This document shows, piece by piece, positions 32,297-40,377 of a stretch of 47,449 bases of DNA. The stretch is from contig NZ_DAHUXJ010000065.1 of NCBI RefSeq assembly GCF_027307225.1, positions 1 to 47,449 of the forward strand. The letters run 5' to 3'. The DNA comes from Bradyrhizobium sp. (GTDB taxonomy: Bacteria; Pseudomonadota; Alphaproteobacteria; Rhizobiales; Xanthobacteraceae). Below the pieces are notes generated by a model. That model had not been told where the DNA came from, did not search any database, and saw only the letters and a program-made list of their open reading frames with translations. How positions within the stretch are numbered: the first letter of the stretch is position 1; each line of letters starts with the position of its first letter. The position numbers and the translations under genes are program-made.

Positions 32297-32455
32297 CTAG
32301 ATCAACTTCATCCCGCGCAGGCTCGCATGCCCGTTCTTGCCGACGATGATGTGGTCGTGCACGGAAATGCCGAGCGGCGAGGCGATGCCGACGATCGCTT
32401 TCGTCATCTGGATGTCGGCCTGCGAGGGCGAGGGATCGCCGGAAGGATGATTGTG
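32297..32455 (-). pseudogene. radC 3'-end remnant (JAB/MPN motif retained)
   Basis: Read on the minus strand this encodes [20 protein letters not shown], continues through the last ~50 residues of RadC, and ends GMKLI and TAG. The corresponding part of the intact gene at 36296-37027 is about 94% identical over 155 bases by my count, and the two copies lie 3999 bases apart. Similarity stops at the HNHP motif; upstream radC sequence is absent. The end differs from the intact copy (RGMKLI versus KGLKLM), so it is not a very recent copy of it. Confidence 0.88.
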
Positions 32456-32571
32456 CACAACGCGCCGCGAGACTTATCGATTTGATATCATTTAAGTTAT
32501 TGCCGAAACCTGTCAGTGGGGACCGCTGATAGGGGCGGTAGATGGTGCATGTTCGTGATTATCCCGATGAG

Positions 32572-32800
32572 TCAACCTCGGCCCCGTGGCCTACTCCAGC
32601 GGTACGGTTGATCATCGAATTGCTCTGGGATCAGGTCTGCTTTGGGTCCCTCAGCGACAACGATGGAACCAGGCTCGAGATCGACCCTTCCGAATACAGT
32701 CGTTGATCGCAGGTCGAAATCGTCGACCGGCATCCTCAAAACAAGCAACGGATATGACAGCCATCCCGTGTTTGCGGTATGCTCAAAATGGAAATTAACC
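32572..32800 (-). pseudogene. Possible gene remnant of unknown family
   Basis: The minus-strand frame reads protein-like: FHFEHTANTGWLSYPLLVLR, then FGRVDLEPGSIVVAEGPKAD and LIPEQFDDQPY. No Met or ribosome site occurs at its beginning, where it would run into the antisense of the response regulator. It may be a truncated gene left by rearrangement at the edge of the radC-bounded segment. I do not recognise the family. Confidence 0.3.
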
Positions 32801-32842
32801 CCTATCCTTGCATGCCGCGGCCCTTGCTTGGGAGAGGGCATC

Positions 32843-33487
32843 ATGACGACAGTGATGGTAGTCGAGGACGACCCGGCGTTTCTGACCAGGTTTTGCAAGA
32901 TCGTGGCCTCCGACTCCGAACTCGAACTCTTTGCCGCGGTGGCTGACGTCGCCTCCGCCCGTCAGGCGATGAGCAAGGCGACACCTGACGTGTTGCTGAC
33001 GGACCTGGGACTTCCCGACGGTAGCGGCATCGACCTGATCCGCGAAACAGCGCGCCGCTATCCCGACACGGACATCATGGTTATCACGGTTTTCGGCGAC
33101 GAAGATCATGTGCTCGCCAGCATCGAGGCAGGCGCGACAGGCTACATCCTCAAGGACAGCCTGCCCCAGGAGTTCGTCCACTTGATCAAACAGCTGCGCG
33201 CTGGGGGCTCCCCGATCAGTCCGGTCATCGCCCGGCAGTTGCTAAAGCGGCTCAAGCCTGCGGGAATCGCGGCGGCAGTGCAGCCGATGGAGGAGACCCC
33301 GCTGTCGGTGCGGGAGTCGGAGGTGCTGGGCTTCATCGCCAAGGGCTTCGGCTTCGGCGAGATCGCGCGGTTGCTTGGCGTGTCGCAACACACCGTCATT
33401 TCACATGTGAAGAATATCTATCAGAAGCTCGCCGTGCATTCACGCGGGGAGGCAGTCTATGAGGCCGGAAAGATGGGGCTCATCTAG
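32843..33487 (+). CDS. NarL/LuxR-type response regulator
   Basis: A 214-residue two-component regulator. The receiver domain has the acidic pair in MVVEDDPAFL, the phosphoacceptor Asp in DVLLTDLGLPDGSG (about residue 54), the Thr in MVITVFGDE and the Lys in GYILKDS. The C-terminal LuxR helix-turn-helix is LSVRESEVLGFIAKGFGFGE with GVSQHTVISHVKNIYQKL. GGAGAGGG precedes the ATG at 32843. The histidine-kinase gene overlaps its 3' end by 29 bases, so the two are a cognate pair. Target genes are unknown. Confidence 0.93.
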   Translation: MTTVMVVEDDPAFLTRFCKIVASDSELELFAAVADVASARQAMSKATPDVLLTDLGLPDGSGIDLIRETARRYPDTDIMVITVFGDEDHVLASIEAGATGYILKDSLPQEFVHLIKQLRAGGSPISPVIARQLLKRLKPAGIAAAVQPMEETPLSVRESEVLGFIAKGFGFGEIARLLGVSQHTVISHVKNIYQKLAVHSRGEAVYEAGKMGLI

Positions 33488-35396
33488 GTCCGTCGGCGGG
33501 GTGGTTCTGCGGCCGCCACAAAATTCGCTGCCCTTGGCGCGTCTGTGTGCAATCGCGCTTGTTCTCGAGTTGGCGCTCGCGCCGATTCCGTCTCTCGGAG
33601 CTACGGGCGAGTCCCTGCTGCGCCTCGACCATGCCGAGTTTGTCCTGAGCGACTCGTCGGAGGCACCGTCGGATTCACTCGCTTGGCAGCCGCAGGGCTT
33701 GCCGGATGACTGGGTGGCTTCGCGTCCGGATGTCTGGGGATACGGCTGGTATCGGCTGCGTTTCGTTCTACCCGGCGAACCGCATGAGCTATACGCCGTT
33801 CACCTGCCTGTGCTGAAGGGTGTTGCGGCTTTGTATGTGAACGGAGGGTACATAGGACAGACGGAAACCTTTGGACGAGGGGACAGCACCGATCGACCGT
33901 CGCTCGAGACGCCGTTACTCGTACCTGAGCGCGGCCTTTTCGCCCATGTCCCGCGGCTTTTCGCCATACGGCCTGAACTGCTGCATACGGGCGTGAACAC
34001 CGCCTACGTGCGCCTGCAGGTCAGGCGCGGCGCGTCCGGCGTTTTATCGCGCGTCACGATAGGACCGGAGCCTCTGGTGCGCTCCGAATATGACCGAACT
34101 GTCTTCGTGTCACTCAGCGGCCCTGGGATGATTTCAATTTTTTCGGCAGGCTTCGGAGCCTTCATCCTGCTCTTGTGGCTGCGTCGACGTCATGAGTCGA
34201 TGTACGGCTATTTCGGATTGACCGCGCTCGCGTTCGCTCTCTTCGTCGCCGGCAGATTTGTCATCACCGAGCCGCCGATCCCATTTCCCTACTGGGGCAT
34301 CTTGGTGTGGGTGGGATTGGAAGGTTACATCGTATTCCTGTGCCTTTTCGCGCTGCGCTACGCAGGTTGGCGCTGGCCGCGTCTGGAGCGTTGGCTCTGG
34401 GCCTATCTGGCTGTTTCGCCATTCATCGACTACGCGTCCTTCGTCGGGATCGGGGGATGGATCCCTCAGCATTGGTGGCTCATGACCTTCGTGCTGACCC
34501 TTGTCTATGTTGGGGTTTTTTGGGCGACCGCTTGGCGGCGAAAGACGCTGGAGACGCTGGGCCTCGCCGTCGCCGGCTCAGTCAAGCTCATCATCTCCGC
34601 CAACGAGCGCCTGCTGCCCCATCCGATTGATTTGCCACGGTATCAGCCGTTTGCCTACGTGCCGATGTTCATGATGATCGGCTGGATCCTGATCGATCGC
34701 TTCGTGAAGTCGCTCAACGAATCGGAAAAGCTCAACGCCGAATTGGAGCACCGTGTGGCACAGAAGCATGCCGAGCTGGAGCAGAGCTACCGGCACATGC
34801 AGCAGATGGAGCGGCAGCAAGCGATCGTCGAAGAGCGCCGCCGGATCATGCGCGACATGCACGACGGCATCGGAGCGCAGTTGATCTCGGCCTTAAGTCT
34901 GGTCGAGCACGGCGAATCTTCGGCAACGGAAATCGCCGCCGCCTTGCGCGAATGCCTCGACGACCTTCGACTCACCATCGATTCGCTGGAGCCGACTGAA
35001 AACGACCTTCTCCCAGTGATGGGAAACCTGCGCTACCGGCTCGACGGACGGCTGCGCAAGCAAGGCATCGACCTCGACTGGCAGGTGAGAGAGGTACCGG
35101 GTCTCTTCTGCCTGACGCCGCAGAACGTGCTGCACATTCTGCGCATCCTGCAGGAGGCCTTCACCAACATCGTCAAGCACGCACATGCATCTAGCATACA
35201 CGTAGAAACCGGATTGGATGCGGCCGGTGAGCACGTCTACATCCAGGTACGCGACAACGGCACAGGCTTCTGCGGCGAGCACGCCGGTCGCGGTATCGCC
35301 AGCATGAGGCATCGCGCGAAAATCATCGGCGGCCGCCTCGAAATCAAGCCATCCGCCGCGGGCACGACGCTCAATCTGTTGCTGCCGGTTTCTTAA
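33459..35396 (+). CDS. Sensor histidine kinase with extracytoplasmic jelly-roll and 7TM region
   Basis: A 645-residue kinase. After a signal-like N-terminus comes a periplasmic domain at about residues 50-215 with GYGWYRLRFVLP and LYVNGGYIGQTETFGRG, resembling the carbohydrate-binding-like DISMED2 sensor fold. About seven membrane helices span residues 220-400, then a coiled coil (around LNAELEHRVAQKHAELEQSY). The HisKA_3 box is RRRIMRDMHDGIGAQLISAL with the phosphorylated His near residue 469. The ATPase has ILQEAFTNIVKHAHAS, VRDNGTGF and GRGIASMRHRAKIIGG. The start at 33459 has GGGGAGG upstream and lies inside the regulator gene. The 7TMR-DISM assignment is by architecture, and the signal is unknown. 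Confidence 0.9.
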   Translation: MRPERWGSSRSVGGVVLRPPQNSLPLARLCAIALVLELALAPIPSLGATGESLLRLDHAEFVLSDSSEAPSDSLAWQPQGLPDDWVASRPDVWGYGWYRLRFVLPGEPHELYAVHLPVLKGVAALYVNGGYIGQTETFGRGDSTDRPSLETPLLVPERGLFAHVPRLFAIRPELLHTGVNTAYVRLQVRRGASGVLSRVTIGPEPLVRSEYDRTVFVSLSGPGMISIFSAGFGAFILLLWLRRRHESMYGYFGLTALAFALFVAGRFVITEPPIPFPYWGILVWVGLEGYIVFLCLFALRYAGWRWPRLERWLWAYLAVSPFIDYASFVGIGGWIPQHWWLMTFVLTLVYVGVFWATAWRRKTLETLGLAVAGSVKLIISANERLLPHPIDLPRYQPFAYVPMFMMIGWILIDRFVKSLNESEKLNAELEHRVAQKHAELEQSYRHMQQMERQQAIVEERRRIMRDMHDGIGAQLISALSLVEHGESSATEIAAALRECLDDLRLTIDSLEPTENDLLPVMGNLRYRLDGRLRKQGIDLDWQVREVPGLFCLTPQNVLHILRILQEAFTNIVKHAHASSIHVETGLDAAGEHVYIQVRDNGTGFCGEHAGRGIASMRHRAKIIGGRLEIKPSAAGTTLNLLLPVS

Positions 35397-35684
35397 ACCA
35401 CCGCAACAACGCGCCGCCTCGGTTCGTCCGGTCTGCGCACTGCGTGAGAGCGCAACCCGTGTTTGCGGGATGGGTTTCCATATTCGCGGGATTCCGCCGC
35501 TTCCATCGCGCCGGTACGCTGGGATTTGTCACGCGCGCCGGGCTTCACGATTTGCCAGGCGGCGCGAGAGGACTTGTCAACCATCACGCGGTCGCGTGGG
35601 AGATCAAATAGGAGCTTACGCACGCGATCTCCGGGCCCGGGGAACTGCTCCGGCGACGGCCTGATCGATTTTGGAGGTTCAGCA

Positions 35685-36137
35685 ATGAAAGCGAAATATG
35701 TGCTCTGTGCAGCTCTGCTGGTTGCGCTCACTGCCGTCGGCAGCGCGCGGGCCGAGGATATGCGTGCCGTAATGGAGGCGGACAACGCGCGTTGGCTCGC
35801 CGCATACAACACCAATACGCCGGCGGCGTTTCCGGCGATGTACACGAAAGACGCAGTTGTGCTGCCGCCTGGGGCGCAGCCGGTCAACGGACGGCAAGCA
35901 ATTGGACGGTTTTGGGAAGATCGCCTCAAGCCAGGCAACAGGAAGGACCATACGTTCGAGATCGTCAGTATTGGGCAGGATGGCCGATATGCCTATCAGG
36001 AAGCCCACTGGACGCTCAACATCATCAACAAAGCCGGCGAGGCGACGAAGGTGTCGGGGAACACCGTCCGCATCTTCGAGCACCAGCCCGACGGTGCCTG
36101 GCTCACCAAGTTGCACATCTTCAATCTTAGCCAATGA
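35685..36137 (+). CDS. Exported SnoaL-like / DUF4440 protein
   Basis: A 150-residue protein with a signal peptide (MKAKYVLCAALLVALTAVG, then SARAE). The mature part is a SnoaL/NTF2-like cone fold: MRAVMEADNARWLAAYNTNT, AMYTKDAVVLPPGAQPVNGR and GRFWEDRLKPGNRKDHTFEI are typical of the SgcJ/EcaC group. These proteins bind small hydrophobic molecules or act as isomerases; periplasmic members have no known role. TTGGAGG precedes the ATG at 35685. The 288 bases before it, after the kinase stop, hold nothing I can identify. It lies within the radC-bounded segment. Confidence 0.85.
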   Translation: MKAKYVLCAALLVALTAVGSARAEDMRAVMEADNARWLAAYNTNTPAAFPAMYTKDAVVLPPGAQPVNGRQAIGRFWEDRLKPGNRKDHTFEIVSIGQDGRYAYQEAHWTLNIINKAGEATKVSGNTVRIFEHQPDGAWLTKLHIFNLSQ

Positions 36138-36295
36138 CGATCGCGCGGAACCGGCGAGTCCGCATTCATGGCGTCGCTCCACTGCGGCAAGCCCGGATCA
36201 TCATAACAACCCGGTTGTCATGGTGGAGCCGACACAAGCCAGGCTGCTGAGGAGGCAATCTGCCGGAGCAGAACCGGCGTCGTGCGATCGCGCCC

Positions 36296-37027
36296 TCACA
36301 TCAACTTCAGCCCCTTCATGCTCGCATGTCCGTTTTTGCCGACGATGATGTGGTCGTGCACGGAAATGCCGAGCGGCGAGGCGATGCCGACGATTGCTTT
36401 CGTCATCTGGATGTCGGCCTGCGAGGGCGAGGGATCGCCGGAAGGATGGTTGTGGATCAGGATCAAGGCGGTCGCGGATAGTTCGAGCGCGCGCTTGATC
36501 ACCTCGCGCGGATAGACTGGCGTGTGGTCCACTGTGCCGGTCTGCTGCACCTCGTCGGCGATCAGCTGATTGCGCTTGTCGAGAAAGAGGATGCGAAACT
36601 GTTCCTTGTCGGCAAACGCCATGCTGCTGCGGCAATAGCCGATGACGTCATTCCAGGACGATAGTGCGACGCTGCGCTTGATCTCGCCCTTGGCGATGCG
36701 GTCGGCCGCGGCGGCGAGCAGCTTGAGCTGGGTAATCGATGCATCGCCGATGCCGTCGATTTCGCGCAGCAGGTTTTCCGGCGCATGTACGACTTCCGCG
36801 AACGAGCCGAATTTCTTCAGGAGCAATTTGGCAATTGGTTTGGTGTCCCGGCGCGGCAACGCGGCGAACAGCGCCAACTCCAATAGTTCGTAATCGCTCA
36901 GCGCCTCCGGGCCGGCGTCGTAAAAACGCGTGCGCAGCCGCTCGCGGTGGCCATGGTAATGCGGCGCCTCTTCGCGCGCGGCCTTTGGATTGTCCGGATC
37001 GGTACTCTCGCTGCCCATTGGCCCCAA
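36296..37027 (-). CDS. radC: RadC family JAB/MPN-domain protein
   Basis: A 243-residue RadC protein. The N-terminal helix-hairpin-helix region reads [20 protein letters not shown] and [20 protein letters not shown]. The C-terminal JAB1/MPN metal-binding motif is [20 protein letters not shown] (His-x-His, Asp). Despite its name RadC has no proven repair role. It is transcribed after map and the unknown gene at 37104. Its last ~155 bases are duplicated at 32301-32455. If the segment between is an insertion, this 3' end may have been brought in by the element. Confidence 0.93.
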   Translation of the reverse strand: MGPMGSESTDPDNPKAAREEAPHYHGHRERLRTRFYDAGPEALSDYELLELALFAALPRRDTKPIAKLLLKKFGSFAEVVHAPENLLREIDGIGDASITQLKLLAAAADRIAKGEIKRSVALSSWNDVIGYCRSSMAFADKEQFRILFLDKRNQLIADEVQQTGTVDHTPVYPREVIKRALELSATALILIHNHPSGDPSPSQADIQMTKAIVGIASPLGISVHDHIIVGKNGHASMKGLKLM

Positions 37028-37103
37028 TGTGCCGCGGCGGCGGAGTTTTGCAACCGGGAAGTGGGGCGGGGCCTGCGAAGCCGGTCCTCCGGCTGACGGC
37101 GTT

Positions 37104-37640
37104 TTAAGCCTGGGGTCTGCGTTTGAAGTAAAACTCGGCGGTGAGACGCCACGTCTGCCGCTCGTCGGCGGATTCGCGGCTGACCCAATGAAAGGAATTG
37201 GCCGTGATCTCGAAAAAGCACCATTGGCAGATCGTGCCGTTTGCCTCGCGATATTCCTGAATGATGTCGGGCCCGGTCTGCCGCCCGGTCATCCTGTCGT
37301 GCTTCTGCCTGACCGGGTCGATGAAGGTGATGTCCCAGTGGTCGGCCTTCGGATCGTAAACACGCAACGTCGTCCCATACATTCTGTCGATCTCGCCGGG
37401 CGCCCGTCCACGGCGCGCAGGCGCGATCCAGACGTCTTGAATGGCGCGGCCTTCGAGCGCCCAGCCGAAATGAACTTCCGCCGTGGAATCGGAGCGATCG
37501 CCATTGGCGCCGTACCGCGTGAGTGTTCCGTCCCATGCGCCGACGAACTGCCCATACAGCATCATCTTGCCGGCGCGGTCATGCGCCGGGCCGTCGGTGC
37601 CGCACAGCGCGTCGATAAAAGAACGGGATTCGTTGGCCAT
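37104..37640 (-). CDS. Conserved hypothetical, lipocalin-like/DUF1579-type cytoplasmic protein
   Basis: A 178-residue protein without signal peptide or membrane helix. It reads as a beta-rich, lipocalin- or DUF1579-like fold: [40 protein letters not shown] and [20 protein letters not shown]. Aromatic residues are evenly spaced, as in small-molecule-binding barrels. No catalytic motif is visible. It lies between radC and map on the same strand, with 76- and 138-base gaps, so operon membership is possible. I can only name the fold tentatively. Confidence 0.75.
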   Translation of the reverse strand: MANESRSFIDALCGTDGPAHDRAGKMMLYGQFVGAWDGTLTRYGANGDRSDSTAEVHFGWALEGRAIQDVWIAPARRGRAPGEIDRMYGTTLRVYDPKADHWDITFIDPVRQKHDRMTGRQTGPDIIQEYREANGTICQWCFFEITANSFHWVSRESADERQTWRLTAEFYFKRRPQA

Positions 37641-37778
37641 CGATCGTCTCCGGGGGATGCTTCGCGTCTGCGGCGAATATCGCCAAAGGCCGGGATCATC
37701 GCTTGGAGAAAATTGCGCTCGCAGCGGCCCCGCCGGGGGCTTCGAGACCGCTAAGCCGGTGGCGGATTATTCGCCGGA

Positions 37779-38600
37779 TTACGTGGCTGGCGGCTTCTCG
37801 CCGTGGCGTTCCGACAGCGTAAAGATCTCGAAGCCGGTCGCCGTGACGCCGACCGAATGCTCGAACTGGGCGGACAGCGAGCGGTCCCGCGTCACCGCGG
37901 TCCAGCCGTCGGACAGAATCTTCACGTGTGGCTTGCCGAGATTGATCATCGGCTCGATGGTGAAGAACATCCCGGGCTTGAGCGGCACGCCTTCGCCGGG
38001 TCGGCCGACATGAATGATGTTCGGCTCGTCGTGGAACAGCCGGCCAAGGCCGTGGCCGCAGAAATCGCGCACCACGCTCATGCCCTGCGGTTCGACGTAG
38101 CCCTGGATCGCATAGCCGATGTCGCCAGTGGTGGCGCCTGGCTTGACGGCGGCAATGCCGCGCATCATCGCCTCATAGGTCACCTCGATCAGCCGCTCGG
38201 CCTTTCGCGCGATCGGGGCAATCGCATACATCCGGCTGGAATCGCCGTACCAGCCATCGAAGATGAAGGTGACGTCGATGTTGACGATGTCGCCTTCCTT
38301 CAGCGCGCGGTCGCCGGGCATGCCGTGGCACACCACATGGTTGATCGAGGTGCAGGTCGAATAGCGATAGCCGCGATACGTCAGCGTGGCCGGAAAGGCA
38401 TCGTGACTGAAGGCAAACTCCCGCACGAAATCGTCGATCTTCGAGGTCGGCATGCCGGCCTTGACGATGTCGGTCAGCTCGTCGAGGCATTTTGCCACCA
38501 GGGAGCCCGCCTTGCGCATGCCGGCAAAGGCGCCCGGGCCGTGCAGCTTGATCTGCCCGGTCTTGCGCAGGGATGTATCTGAAGCCTCGACATAGCTCAT
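37779..38600 (-). CDS. map: Type I methionine aminopeptidase
   Basis: A 273-residue enzyme that removes the initiator Met from new proteins. Metal ligands can be seen in order: Asp pair in VNIDVTFIFDGWYGDSSRMY, His in GHGLGRLFHDEPN, Glu in FFTIEPMINLG and Glu in QFEHSVGVT. The substrate-pocket sequence INHVVCHGMPGDR is standard for type I. The usual N-terminal extension is short. radC lies downstream on the same strand, a gene order often seen in Rhizobiales. Confidence 0.96.
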   Translation of the reverse strand: MSYVEASDTSLRKTGQIKLHGPGAFAGMRKAGSLVAKCLDELTDIVKAGMPTSKIDDFVREFAFSHDAFPATLTYRGYRYSTCTSINHVVCHGMPGDRALKEGDIVNIDVTFIFDGWYGDSSRMYAIAPIARKAERLIEVTYEAMMRGIAAVKPGATTGDIGYAIQGYVEPQGMSVVRDFCGHGLGRLFHDEPNIIHVGRPGEGVPLKPGMFFTIEPMINLGKPHVKILSDGWTAVTRDRSLSAQFEHSVGVTATGFEIFTLSERHGEKPPAT

Positions 38601-38702
38601 GGGCGGGTCGTGTCTCGAAGGGGTTCTGATTGAAGGATCTAATTTAATGATTGGCGCGCGCCGCGCAAGTTGCTCGCCAACGCCGGAACCAGAGGTGGAA
38701 GG

Positions 38703-40013
38703 TTAATTCGAGACTTCCACCGACGTTTCGACCGGGAGTGCCCCGCCGCGAACCCGGAGCTCGCGCACAGGGTAGGGCACTTTGATGCCCTCGCGCTTGA
38801 ACGCCTCCCACAGCGACAGCATCACCTCGCTCTTGACGTTATCCATGCCGTCGGGGTCCGCGATCCAGAAGGTCAAGGAGAACTTCATGCCGGTCTCGCC
38901 GAATTCGGTGAGAATGCAGTTCGGAGGCTTGGACTTGATGGCGCGGGGGGCTGCGGCCGCGATTTCGATGGCGAGCTGGCACACCCGCCGCGGATCGGAT
39001 TCATAGTTGGTATTGAAGGTCACCTTCACCAGCGTGTTCTTGTCGGTATAGGTCCAGTTGGTGACCTTTTGCGTCACCAGGTCCTCGTTCGGAATCAGGA
39101 ATTCGCGGCCGTCGCCGGCAGCCACCGAAATATAACGCGTCTTCATCGCGCTGATGCGCCCGGAGCTGTCGCCGATGGTGACGAGGTCGCCCGGCTTTAC
39201 CGACTTGTCCGCGAGCAGGATGATGCCGCTGATGAAGTTGGCGACGATTTTCTGCAGACCGATGCCGATGCCGACGCCGACCGCACCCGAGAACACCGCC
39301 AGCGCCGACAGGTTGATACCAACCGCGCTTAGGGCCAGCGCAATTGCGACGATCATCAACCCCATGCGGATCATCTTCACCAGCAGCACCTGGATCGATG
39401 GGGTCAGGTCCGAAGACTGGTTGATGCGGCTTTCGGCAAAATTGCTGGCGATGTTGGTGACCCAGAGCGCGGCGATCAGGATCAGGCCGAGCTTGATCAC
39501 GAGCAGCGGCGTCAGGCGCAGCCCGCCCAGAACGACCGAGACCGAATCGAGCGCATCAGCCATCGGCTCGAGTTGGTTGATGACGCTGAGCGCCGCGATC
39601 ACCCACGCCGTGACCGAGACCAGCTTGACCAGGGTTGCGTTACGGATGACCGACGTCATCAGCCGGATGACCAGCCAGGCCAGCGCGAGCTTGACCGCGA
39701 CCACCAGCATGTAACTGCGGCTCGGCCAGGTCGAGTGGTACATCACGATCCGCGCGCCGATGATCAGAACCGTAAACATGATGGTGGGGAAACTTTCCAC
39801 CAGCACATGCGCCAGCCGACGCAGCGGCAGCGGCCACCGCCGGGCGAGGGAAGTGGTATCGACGCGTGCCTGAAATGCGGCATTGGCTGCCAGCGCAATC
39901 CCGGCGGCAACCAGGATCAGGCCGAATTGCAGATAGAAGAAGGGTGAGGAGATTTCAGCGCCCGTGGAACTCGCCACCGTTCGCAGGTAGTCGATGATGT
40001 CGTTAAATTCCAT
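38703..40013 (-). CDS. Mechanosensitive ion channel, MscS family
   Basis: A 436-residue inner-membrane channel that opens when membrane tension rises in hypo-osmotic shock. Five or six helices precede the pore helix and MscS core, which reads AVGVGIGIGLQKIVANFISG, then IILLADKSVKPGDLVTIGD and GREFLIPNEDLVTQKVTNW. The cytoplasmic cage domain follows. The start chosen is the ATG at 40013 (MEFNDIIDYL); reading in frame further upstream gives a hydrophilic extension unlike the family. It is divergent from the K+/H+ antiporter at 40378, so two ion-homeostasis genes share one intergenic region. Confidence 0.9.
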   Translation of the reverse strand: MEFNDIIDYLRTVASSTGAEISSPFFYLQFGLILVAAGIALAANAAFQARVDTTSLARRWPLPLRRLAHVLVESFPTIMFTVLIIGARIVMYHSTWPSRSYMLVVAVKLALAWLVIRLMTSVIRNATLVKLVSVTAWVIAALSVINQLEPMADALDSVSVVLGGLRLTPLLVIKLGLILIAALWVTNIASNFAESRINQSSDLTPSIQVLLVKMIRMGLMIVAIALALSAVGINLSALAVFSGAVGVGIGIGLQKIVANFISGIILLADKSVKPGDLVTIGDSSGRISAMKTRYISVAAGDGREFLIPNEDLVTQKVTNWTYTDKNTLVKVTFNTNYESDPRRVCQLAIEIAAAAPRAIKSKPPNCILTEFGETGMKFSLTFWIADPDGMDNVKSEVMLSLWEAFKREGIKVPYPVRELRVRGGALPVETSVEVSN

Positions 40014-40377
40014 CGTCAAAAATCTCGGGGTCGGGCAGATCGTCCCAGGGCGGGTGTGATTCGGACGATTTTCACATAACCGCGTCGCCCGCGCCATCAT
40101 CACCAGCAGCCTCGGTACGGAATGGCGCGGAAAATCGAGCTTCGGCAAAATGGGGTTGGCGTCGAACTGTGGCGACGATAAGGATGCTAGTGCTCACTTT
40201 CCGAAGTTCGTGCTCCATCGCAGCACCCACCTTCACGAACTTCGGAAAGTCATGGGCACTAGCAAACTTATTGATTCTAGTACCGCTTTATCGATCTGAA
40301 GTCCCGGATCGAATTCGCCGCTTGTGGTGCAGGGACTTCAGATCGGCGGTACTAGAGCAAGGATTTACGTAACAGCC
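40014..40377. other. Divergent intergenic region with repeat element E
   Basis: 364 bases between the MscS and antiporter starts. Element E fills 40187-40355 and ends only 22 bases before the antiporter ATG, so it lies where the antiporter promoter and ribosome site would be expected. The other ~170 bases hold no motif I recognise. Confidence 0.6.
40187..40355. repeat. CTAG paired-hairpin element E
   Basis: E1 (40187-40262) has CTAGTGC outer arms, a 3-base bulge (CAT) on the 3' arm and inner stem ACTTTCCGAAGTTCGTG with its complement. A 14-base linker leads to E2 (40277-40355), with outer stem CTAGTACCGC/GCGGTACTAG, a 5'-arm bulge and inner stem GATCTGAAGTCCC. The E2 loop is nearly the reverse complement of the D3 loop, so E2 and D3 are one hairpin type in opposite orientations. 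Confidence 0.92.

Larger units (their letters stand above)
32247..32842. other. Gene-poor stretch with a radC remnant, before the two-component system
   Basis: 596 bases without an intact gene. It contains the radC remnant (32297-32455), an AT-rich segment near 32475-32510, and a minus-strand open frame at about 32572-32800 with protein-like sequence but no credible start. The response-regulator promoter should lie just before 32843; no clear consensus is seen. Confidence 0.6.
32301..36454. repeat. 155-bp direct repeats of the radC 3' end flanking 3.8 kb
   Basis: The repeats are 32301-32455 and 36300-36454, with about nine mismatches by eye. Both begin at the radC stop region. The enclosed DNA carries a response regulator, a histidine kinase and a SnoaL-like protein. 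An intact gene at one end and its displaced 3' end at the other is the usual footprint of site-specific integration into a gene 3' end, but no integrase is present. Confidence 0.75.
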
